From positions 1-30,354 of the IMG/VR virus record IMGVR_UViG_3300032220_000291: 30,354 bases of DNA, one strand, 5' to 3'. Position numbers and translations under genes: made by a program. Origin of the DNA: a virus. Shown in pieces: positions 22,540-26,263 of the stretch (positions are counted from its first letter, which is position 1; each line of letters starts with the position of its first letter). The notes below the pieces were generated by a model. That model did no database searches, was not told where the DNA came from, and was given only the letters and a program-made list of their open reading frames with translations.

Positions 22540-22689
22540 TCAACAGTGCAGCAGCTTGCTGCGCTCCAATGCAGCTTTCGCATGACGCTCGAACTGGGCT
22601 AGCTGGGCCAAAGCGGCTGTGCTAACTGGCTGGCCATCCCGTAGGCGGGCAGCAGTAACGGCGGGGCTGTAATCAGTGAGGAAGGCCAT
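22540..22689 (-). CDS. Small protein, unknown, 49 aa
   Basis: A 49-residue frame, MAFLTDYSPAVTAARLRDGQ then PVSTAALAQLAQFERHAKAA, ending LERSKLLHC. Alanine-rich, helical, mildly basic. A perfect motif copy lies 19 nt before the ATG and directly touches the stop codon of the next upstream gene, which supports both ORFs as units of the small-gene array. Not recognised. Confidence 0.55.
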   Translation of the reverse strand: MAFLTDYSPAVTAARLRDGQPVSTAALAQLAQFERHAKAALERSKLLHC

Positions 22690-22708
22690 GGGGATTCACG
22701 AGGCTTAG

Positions 22709-22724
22709 TTGGTTAAGTGGAAGT
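22709..22724 (-). promoter_or_regulatory. Intercistronic motif copy before the 49-aa gene at 22689
   Basis: Coding strand ACTTCCACTTAACCAA, a full consensus match. It overlaps the upstream stop codon by one base and lies 19 nt before ATG. Confidence 0.75.
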
Positions 22725-22873
22725 CAAACGGCGGGGAAACAGTGGGTCACCTTGCGGACCTGGTAGCCCAGGGTTCCAAGGTCAGCCACGGCTTGAACGG
22801 CGGAGGTGCTGATGACAGGCAGCGTCTGCTCCTGACCATCGACCCCCTTGAAGGTGATCTGGTAGCAAGTCAT
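22724..22873 (-). CDS. Small protein, unknown, 49 aa
   Basis: A 49-residue frame: MTCYQITFKGVDGQEQTLPV, then ISTSAVQAVADLGTLGYQVR, then KVTHCFPAV. The alternating pattern at the start and the central helix suggest a small beta-alpha-beta fold. There are cysteines at positions 3 and 45 but no signal peptide. A perfect motif copy lies 5 nt before the ATG. No family recognised; early position suggests host takeover or regulation. Confidence 0.55.
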   Translation of the reverse strand: MTCYQITFKGVDGQEQTLPVISTSAVQAVADLGTLGYQVRKVTHCFPAV

Positions 22874-22878
22874 TGAGA

Positions 22879-22894
22879 TTGGTGTAGTGGAATC
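22879..22894 (-). promoter_or_regulatory. Intercistronic motif copy before the 49-aa gene at 22873
   Basis: Coding strand GATTCCACTACACCAA, 5 nt before ATG and 5 nt after the stop of the 63-aa gene. Core perfect. Confidence 0.75.
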
Positions 22895-22899
22895 AGGAA

Positions 22900-23091
22900 C
22901 TAAATCAGGGACCAGCGCTTGGCAGTCGAGGGGGCACAGCCCAGGCGGTCAGCAATGACAGCCCAGGTCTGGCCATTGCGGCGCCAACGCTGGATTCGGG
23001 TGTGCCGGGATTCGGTGGCCCACAGGAGGACCAGGGCAGGCAGGAGCAGCAGAGCAGCGGCCCATGCCAACAGACAGGCAGTAGTAGCCAT
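22900..23091 (-). CDS. Membrane-anchored helix-turn-helix-like small protein, 63 aa
   Basis: 63 residues from the ATG at 23091. Residues about 4-23 (TACLLAWAAALLLLPALVLL) form one clear transmembrane segment; the rest is basic (RHTRIQRWRRNGQTW) and ends in WAVIADRLGCAPSTAKRW, which has the spacing of a resolvase/sigma-type helix-turn-helix. A protein holding a DNA-binding motif at the membrane is unusual for a phage. An upstream ATG at 23112 would add seven residues but lies inside the motif copy, so I prefer 23091. It could be a transcriptional regulator, or the helices may bind a protein partner instead. Confidence 0.6.
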   Translation of the reverse strand: MATTACLLAWAAALLLLPALVLLWATESRHTRIQRWRRNGQTWAVIADRLGCAPSTAKRWSLI

Positions 23092-23098
23092 TGGTTGC

Positions 23099-23114
23099 TT
23101 GGTGTAGTGCAAGT
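23099..23114 (-). promoter_or_regulatory. Intercistronic motif copy before the 63-aa gene (one core mismatch)
   Basis: Coding strand ACTTGCACTACACCAA; GCACT instead of CCACT. It lies 7 nt before the ATG at 23091 and 1 nt after the stop of the tentative 76-aa frame. Confidence 0.6.
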
Positions 23115-23115
23115 G

Positions 23116-23346
23116 TTAGGGCCCAAAAAGGGCCAGACCAACAGGTGGATTCGATCCACAGCCCACGGTCTTGCGGCTGCCTGCTGGTGTTGGTATCACT
23201 AGTACGTCGGATGGAATCCTGCTGGCCTCTCGCTTCAGGCAGTGATTCGGGTCGGTTGTCTGGTCCGATCTCGATGCAGCAATGATGCCTCCATTTGTCG
23301 TACTGCAACTGATGCAGTGGACAGCTGCATAACCGCACACAATCAC
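23116..23346 (-). CDS. Tentative small ORF with GTG start, 76 aa
   Basis: A 76-residue frame from a GTG at 23346 (MIVCGYAAVHCISCSTTNGG, ending PVGLALFGP), with five cysteines and no recognised family. Composition is unremarkable and there is no Shine-Dalgarno. The argument for it is that the stop codon lies 1 nt from a motif copy, as the stops of neighbouring real genes do. Against it, the 5' part overlaps a cluster of TGCA-rich palindromes. It may instead be an untranslated regulatory stretch. Confidence 0.35.
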   Translation of the reverse strand: MIVCGYAAVHCISCSTTNGGIIAASRSDQTTDPNHCLKREASRIPSDVLVIPTPAGSRKTVGCGSNPPVGLALFGP

Positions 23347-23385
23347 TGCATCTGTGCAGCTAATGTGCAGTGGCCTGCATGGCTT
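23300..23385. promoter_or_regulatory. Cluster of TGCA-centred palindromes after the terminator
   Basis: About 85 bp hold repeated, partly inverted ACTGCA/TGCAGT words: for example ACTGCA-TCAGT-TGCAGT on the minus strand (6-bp stem) and CACTGCA...TGCAGTG (7-bp arms, longer loop). The cluster lies just downstream of the 23427-23452 terminator, where a new promoter would be expected, so operator sites or a structured RNA leader are possible. I see no recognisable -10/-35 pair. Confidence 0.35.
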
Positions 23386-23426
23386 TGCTGGCCCATCTCC
23401 TAGAGGTGGCCGAATAGCAGCCCATT

Positions 23427-23452
23427 AAAAAACCCCCCGCCTGAGCGAGGGG
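23427..23452 (-). terminator. Strong Rho-independent terminator in the early region
   Basis: Minus strand CCCCTCGC-TCAG-GCGGGGGG (8-bp stem with one G-T pair) followed by TTTTTT. It lies 28 nt after the stop of the cysteine-rich peptide gene and separates the first block of early genes from the RNA polymerase block. Confidence 0.9.
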
Positions 23453-23480
23453 TCCTAAATCACGAGGCCTTTGGCCCGAT

Positions 23481-23606
23481 CTATTGGCATGTGGTGGAGC
23501 AGTAGCCAAACCCATTGCAATAGGTCGAGCAGGTCTCAGCTGTAGCTGGCCCATCACCCCAGGAGCCAAGGGCAACAAGGGCTAGGGCAAGGAGGAAGCG
23601 CTTCAT
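23481..23606 (-). CDS. Secreted cysteine-rich micropeptide, 41 aa
   Basis: A 41-residue frame. Residues 1-23 are a textbook signal peptide: charged start MKR, hydrophobic FLLALALVALG, then a small-residue end PATA. Cleavage after ATA would leave ETCSTYCNGFGYCSTTCQ, 18 residues with four cysteines spaced C-x3-C-x5-C-x3-C, well suited to two disulfides in the periplasm. It has a perfect full-length motif copy 12 nt before the ATG and is followed by a strong terminator, so it is the last gene of the first early block. No family recognised. A toxin-like, receptor-blocking or superinfection-exclusion peptide are possible roles, all inferred. Confidence 0.65.
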   Translation of the reverse strand: MKRFLLALALVALGSWGDGPATAETCSTYCNGFGYCSTTCQ

Positions 23607-23618
23607 GGTGTTAAGTGG

Positions 23619-23634
23619 TTGGCTTAGTGGAAGT
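23619..23634 (-). promoter_or_regulatory. Intercistronic motif copy before the cysteine-rich peptide gene
   Basis: Coding strand ACTTCCACTAAGCCAA, full consensus; 12 nt before ATG, 6 nt from the stop of the 77-aa gene. Confidence 0.75.
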
Positions 23635-23640
23635 GATGAT

Positions 23641-23874
23641 TCAAATAGAGGGCACAGCTGGATCGAAGATCAAAAGATCCTCGATGTCTGCCTCATCCCT
23701 GAGTTGCTCGGTGAAGCGTCTCAGGGTGTCGGTGTCTAGGTAGGTGATCAGTGACTTGGCATACAGCTCCCAATCGAGAGCCTCTGCGATGTCATGCTGC
23801 ATCCCACGGATGTCCCCAGGGAATGAGGTCAGCTCAGGCTGGAAATCAGAAGGTCGTAGGTCGGTGCTTGTCAT
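23641..23874 (-). CDS. Small acidic protein, unknown, 77 aa
   Basis: A 77-residue acidic frame: MTSTDLRPSDFQPELTSFPG, a helical middle (MQHDIAEALDWELYAKSLIT) and an acidic C-terminal helix (RRFTEQLRDEADIEDLLIFD). Just before the ATG is a degenerate motif copy (GATCCACCACCACAG on the coding strand). It follows the 59-aa gene by 15 nt. Not recognised. Acidic early proteins of this size in T7-like phages often bind host enzymes, which is only an analogy. Confidence 0.6.
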   Translation of the reverse strand: MTSTDLRPSDFQPELTSFPGDIRGMQHDIAEALDWELYAKSLITYLDTDTLRRFTEQLRDEADIEDLLIFDPAVPSI

Positions 23875-23889
23875 GGCTGTGGTGGTGGA

Positions 23890-24069
23890 TCAGGAGTTAG
23901 CAGCGAGGAATCGATCAACCGCTTCAGTGCGTATCCATTCCTTGCCGTGGTCAGGAGCCTTCAACGTGATGCCATGCTCAATACAGAACAAGACAAAGCG
24001 GCTGTAATCCAAGCCCTTCTGCCGAAGCAGGATCTGGACGTGGGTGTGGTAGGTGACTGGGGTGGTCAT
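23890..24069 (-). CDS. Small protein, unknown, 59 aa
   Basis: 59 residues from the ATG at 24069: MTTPVTYHTHVQILLRQKGL, then DYSRFVLFCIEHGITLKAPD, then HGKEWIRTEAVDRFLAANS. The layout (helix, helix, short turn, WIRTEAVDRFLAAN helix) resembles an excisionase or other small winged-helix DNA-binding protein, but the similarity is only in shape. An in-frame ATG at 24144 would add 25 residues overlapping the previous gene; I prefer 24069. If it is an excisionase-type protein it would pair with the integrase. Confidence 0.55.
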   Translation of the reverse strand: MTTPVTYHTHVQILLRQKGLDYSRFVLFCIEHGITLKAPDHGKEWIRTEAVDRFLAANS

Positions 24070-24094
24070 GGGATTTACCCGTGAACTAATGACA

Positions 24095-24319
24095 TCATCG
24101 ATCCTCAGTTGGCTGAGTGGCAGTGAGTTGTGACACTTCGTCACACGTCACACCAACCCGCTCGCAGGCATCCCTCAACATGGCCACCCACTGCTCCACG
24201 CTCCAGTCGTTGATGCCCAGCTCAATAGCCCTGGGATCGGTCTCATCCCACTCGATGATCAGGTCACCGTTCTCTGCCTCATGGGTGTGCAGCTGCAATA
24301 GCCCTAGGTCATCGGTCAT
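24095..24319 (-). CDS. Small acidic protein with a good Shine-Dalgarno, 74 aa
   Basis: 74 residues from the ATG at 24319 (MTDDLGLLQLHTHEAENGDL, then IIEWDETDPRAIELGINDWS, then VEQWVAMLRDACERVG). The coding strand has AGGAGG 5 nt before this ATG, the clearest ribosome-binding site of the early region, so this start is chosen over an in-frame ATG 69 nt upstream. It overlaps the signal-peptide gene by 11 nt. Strongly acidic; unknown function. Its last codons contain a perfect copy of the intercistronic motif core. Confidence 0.65.
   Translation of the reverse strand: MTDDLGLLQLHTHEAENGDLIIEWDETDPRAIELGINDWSVEQWVAMLRDACERVGVTCDEVSQLTATQPTEDR
24109..24124 (-). promoter_or_regulatory. Intercistronic motif copy inside the end of the 74-aa gene
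   Basis: Coding strand ACTGCCACTCAGCCAA, core perfect. Exceptionally it lies within a coding sequence (encoding TATQP) and 39 nt before the next ATG at 24069. Confidence 0.55.
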
Positions 24320-24539
24320 GGATTCCTCCTTGGTTGTTGAAACAGCTAGCCGTGATGTAGATGGCCTCCTCCTCCCGCAGCTCACCACGCTGCACAGCTG
24401 CTAGCACCCGCCGATGCACAGCCACGCAATCCACGAGGGTTTTCTCGCTAGCCGCAATGGCCCGCATTGATCCGATCAGGGACACCAATGCAACAGGTAG
24501 CAGCAGAAGTGGTGATGATCTAATTCTTTTATTCTTCAT
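24309..24539 (-). CDS. Small exported or membrane-anchored protein, 76 aa
   Basis: 76 residues. The N-terminus MKNKRIRSSPLLLLPVALVS followed by LIGSMRAIAAS is a signal peptide or uncleaved anchor, with possible cleavage after AIA or AIAA. The rest (EKTLVDCVAVHRRVLAAVQR, then GELREEEAIYITASCFNNQG) is helical with two cysteines that could form one disulfide outside the cytoplasm. It overlaps the upstream gene by 11 nt and the downstream gene by 11 nt. Together with the cysteine-rich peptide it makes two exported proteins in the first early block. Confidence 0.6.
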   Translation of the reverse strand: MKNKRIRSSPLLLLPVALVSLIGSMRAIAASEKTLVDCVAVHRRVLAAVQRGELREEEAIYITASCFNNQGGIHDR

Positions 24540-24771
24540 CTATGCATTGAAGGAGTGATAGCTCTTCTCGTAGATCCTCATCGAGAATCCATTCCTCCTC
24601 AATAGCCCAGAGGTTGAGAGCGTGGTCTTGCGCATCATGATCAGTTGTGAGGTCAATGCCCTCTGGTACACGGTCAGCTAGCCAGACCATGCGTTCATAC
24701 ATCTCAGTGAGTGAGTGCTTCAGCATGTCGTGGCCATTGCCCTTGAACCTGGGCCTTCTCTGTCTAGTCAT
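24529..24771 (-). CDS. Small acidic protein, unknown, 80 aa
   Basis: 80 residues with a basic start (MTRQRRPRFKGNGHD) followed by an acidic helical body (LTEMYERMVWLADRVPEGID, then a Trp/Glu-rich WAIEEEWILDEDLREELSLL). It is the first gene downstream of the 301-bp non-coding stretch and so probably opens a transcription unit. Upstream of its ATG the DNA is AT-rich and contains one arm of an inverted repeat. Unknown function. Confidence 0.55.
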   Translation of the reverse strand: MTRQRRPRFKGNGHDMLKHSLTEMYERMVWLADRVPEGIDLTTDHDAQDHALNLWAIEEEWILDEDLREELSLLQCIDEE

Positions 24772-24776
24772 TATCT

Positions 24777-24892
24777 ATTCTCAATAAAGTAATAATTAAA
24801 GGTGCACAGATATGTTGAGAATTGAGGATGGATGCTGGAGCTGCCCCCGTTCCCTGGACTATCGACTCTCATTTGCAATTACTATTGAGAAT
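24777..24892. repeat. Inverted repeat arms flanking an AT-rich stretch upstream of the 80-aa gene
   Basis: ATTCTCAATAAAGTAAT at 24777-24793 and ATTACTATTGAGAAT at 24878-24892 are inverted copies apart from a 2-nt indel, 84 nt apart; a third related word TTGAGAAT lies near 24815. Placed between the G-rich tract and the first small gene, they could be operator sites around an early promoter. No convincing -35/-10 pair was found. Confidence 0.4.
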
Positions 24893-24970
24893 CCAATCCT
24901 CATCAGATACCTGATCTAATGAGATCCCTAGTCATAGCAAGGGTTCTGACCCCCACAGCCGCATCAAAAT

Positions 24971-25018
24971 GGGGTAGGGGGGCCTGGGTTTTAGAGGGGG
25001 TGGGGGGTACCGGGGGGG
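24971..25018. other. Long G-rich tract with quadruplex-forming potential in a 301-bp non-coding stretch
   Basis: Between the 54-aa gene and the 80-aa gene (24772-25072) there is no credible coding frame. It holds GGGG-TA-GGGGGG, then GGG, GGGGG-T-GGGGGG and TACC-GGGGGGG within 48 bp on the plus strand, followed by a GC-rich palindromic run (GCGGCCGC) and a TTTTGGCCAAAA palindrome near 25058. The G-rich strand is the template for leftward transcription, so it could stall polymerase; it could also be an origin-type element. Confidence 0.5.
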
Positions 25019-25072
25019 ATCGGCGCGGCCGCCCTCCCGTATGTCCCTTCAGAGATTTTGGCCAAAATACTC

Positions 25073-25237
25073 CTAGAGGCTCCTGTCCTGATAAGGAGGG
25101 TGTTTCCTATACTCATCCCTAAGCTCCTTCAAGGCCGACCTGATGTTCTGGGCCATGAATGTATTGCCAGCAGCTTCAGCAGCCTTTACAGCCGCTTCTA
25201 GGCGGCTCCTACGGCCTTCATAGGTTAGATCAGTCAT
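25073..25237 (-). CDS. Small helical protein after thyX, 54 aa
   Basis: 54 residues (MTDLTYEGRRSRLEAAVKAA, then EAAGNTFMAQNIRSALKELR, then DEYRKHPPYQDRSL), highly helical and charged. Its ATG at 25237 overlaps the thyX stop by 8 nt, so the two are coupled. No family recognised. A coiled-coil partner or regulator is possible. Confidence 0.6.
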   Translation of the reverse strand: MTDLTYEGRRSRLEAAVKAAEAAGNTFMAQNIRSALKELRDEYRKHPPYQDRSL

Positions 25238-25877
25238 TGGGCCACATAGCCTGGGTAATGGTGGGTAGTTCTTGGCACAGGATCTCCTTGACCTGAAGGG
25301 CAATCTGTTGATGCTCCAACTGGGTTCCATTACCTGATCGGAGATCGACGTAATGCAGCCAGGAGCGCACACTGCCTGCCATGTAGAGGCGTGTCGGCGT
25401 AGCAAGGGGCAGCACCTCACGGGCACACTCCTTAGCGACACCAACCTTCAGCAGCTCCTCATAGAGCTGGCGGCTTTGATCAAACAGCAGCTGGGTCTTG
25501 AGTTGACAGTCAATAACAAGTTCATCATCGAGATCATCGATGCTGTTCTGACGGTTCTTAAGGTCCTGACTGCGAAAGGCCGGGGGACTAGCAAAGGCCA
25601 TCAGGCCTACCTCGGCATACCGCTGGGAGAACTCCTGAAAGGAGAAGCTCCGATGGCGGAGGATCTGAGCAGCGATAGAGCGGGTTGTGTTGATCTCCAG
25701 AACTAGGTGGGCTAGTTCAAAGGGAGACCAATGGTCATGGGTGATGAGGTATCGGACCAGTCGCTCATTGTCTGGATTATCCTGGGCATTAGGATTACTA
25801 ACCCGAGCACAGTAAGCAATGAGTTGCTCTGCATTAGGAGTGACTGATACTAACGATACGGTTGGTGATAGTGGCAT
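25230..25877 (-). CDS. thyX: Flavin-dependent thymidylate synthase ThyX
   Basis: 215 residues, the usual ThyX length. The ThyX signature is present as R74-H-R-S-F-S-F-Q-E-F-S-Q-R-Y87, with Q in place of the common N. The C-terminal GSVRSWLHYVDLRSGNGTQLEHQQIALQ is the nucleotide-binding and activation helix. An upstream W-x-P-F-E (HWSPFELAH) also matches. The enzyme makes dTMP from dUMP using FAD, NADPH and methylene-tetrahydrofolate, supplying dTTP for phage DNA together with the phage RNR. It is the first gene after the probable genome-end region, so it is likely among the earliest transcribed, unlike the RNR genes far downstream. Confidence 0.95.
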   Translation of the reverse strand: MPLSPTVSLVSVTPNAEQLIAYCARVSNPNAQDNPDNERLVRYLITHDHWSPFELAHLVLEINTTRSIAAQILRHRSFSFQEFSQRYAEVGLMAFASPPAFRSQDLKNRQNSIDDLDDELVIDCQLKTQLLFDQSRQLYEELLKVGVAKECAREVLPLATPTRLYMAGSVRSWLHYVDLRSGNGTQLEHQQIALQVKEILCQELPTITQAMWPND

Positions 25878-25897
25878 ACGTCGGTAATAACGGTAGT

Positions 25898-25917
25898 AGC
25901 CGGTTACAGCCGGTTAC
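25898..25917. repeat. Tandem 10-bp repeat before thyX
   Basis: AGCCGGTTAC occurs twice in direct succession; looser relatives (CGGTAATA, CGGTAGTAG) lie just to the left. It is 20 nt upstream of the thyX ATG, in the 5' leader, and could bind a repressor. Confidence 0.5.
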
Positions 25918-26178
25918 CAGATGGTTTTAAGAAGGTTTATAGAATCATTGATGATGATCTATAGAACGATATAAAAGCGATTGATAGTGTTGATCCTCAA
26001 CTAATCAATAGGTTATAACTAGTATTAGAAGACGGCCTGCGGCCTGTACACTTTTTGTGTTCCTTAAAGGGCCGCCTGACACCCGTTAAAGGCAGTGTTG
26101 CTAACTCACTGCTCGGTCAATTGTTTGTGTGTCCCCTTAAGGGGTCTTTGGTTGTGTTGATAAGGGGGTGTTAGGGGA

Positions 26179-26202
26179 AGACCCCCTGTAACTCGGGGGT
26201 CT
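26179..26202 (-). terminator. Hairpin after terminase, possible late terminator
   Basis: AGACCCCC-(8 nt)-GGGGGTCT, a perfect 8-bp stem, followed on the minus strand by TCCCCTAACACC, which is not T-rich. It lies 56 nt after the terminase stop, where T7-like late transcripts end. It may be a terminator for the phage polymerase or a packaging-site structure. Confidence 0.45.
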
Positions 26203-26222
26203 AACAATTACCGCATATCCAC

Positions 26223-26246
26223 ACAGGAGAGCACCACTTCTCCTGT
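26223..26246. other. Hairpin at the terminase 3' end
   Basis: ACAGGAGA-(8 nt)-TCTCCTGT, a perfect 8-bp stem, starting 12 nt past the terminase stop. Its right arm is part of the 26-bp repeat shared with the RNA polymerase gene. Not followed by T residues on the minus strand. Confidence 0.5.
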
Positions 26247-26263
26247 AGACATGCGACTTCAAA
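26238..26263. repeat. 26-bp repeat, copy at the terminase stop codon
   Basis: Second copy of the repeat found at 21431-21457. The 17-bp identical core is 26242-26258, ending directly at the terminase stop codon (26259-26261). One arm of the adjacent hairpin lies inside it. Confidence 0.8.

Larger units (their letters stand above)
25878..26258. promoter_or_regulatory. 381-bp non-coding region: probable genome-end junction and early promoter zone
   Basis: No credible ORF. It separates the last late gene (terminase) from the first early gene (thyX), where the linear T7-like genome has its ends and terminal repeat. From right to left it holds two hairpins, three TTAA-centred words (CCTTAAAGG at 26062-26070, CCGTTAAAGG at 26083-26092, CCCCTTAAGGGG at 26133-26144), an AT-rich part (25921-26030) with hexamers such as TATAAC, TATAGA and TATAAA on the coding strand where a host-sigma promoter is expected, and a tandem repeat before thyX. 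T7 has CCTAAAG-type repeats next to its terminal repeat, a loose parallel. The exact termini cannot be read from sequence alone. Confidence 0.5.

Noticed and set aside
23140-23175. Possible tRNA T-arm (GTGGATCGAATCCAC on the minus strand)
   Set aside because: The loop is wrong (no proper 7-nt TTC-type loop with a 5-bp stem), and no D-arm, anticodon arm or acceptor stem can be drawn around it.
18289-23634. Plus-strand A-box-like sequences (TGGCNNAGTGG) suggesting tRNA genes or tRNA fragments
   Set aside because: No B-box, acceptor or anticodon stems follow; the copies are regularly placed between minus-strand genes, so they are better read as a minus-strand motif.
24919-25122. 67-codon plus-strand frame across the G-rich tract
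   Set aside because: Its composition (runs of Gly, Arg, Trp) only reflects the G-rich DNA, it opposes the direction of all other genes and has no ribosome site.
25230-25444. 5' extension of the 54-aa gene into the thyX region (a 123-codon frame)
   Set aside because: The upstream part overlaps conserved thyX codons in another frame; the ATG at 25237, coupled to the thyX stop, is the natural start.
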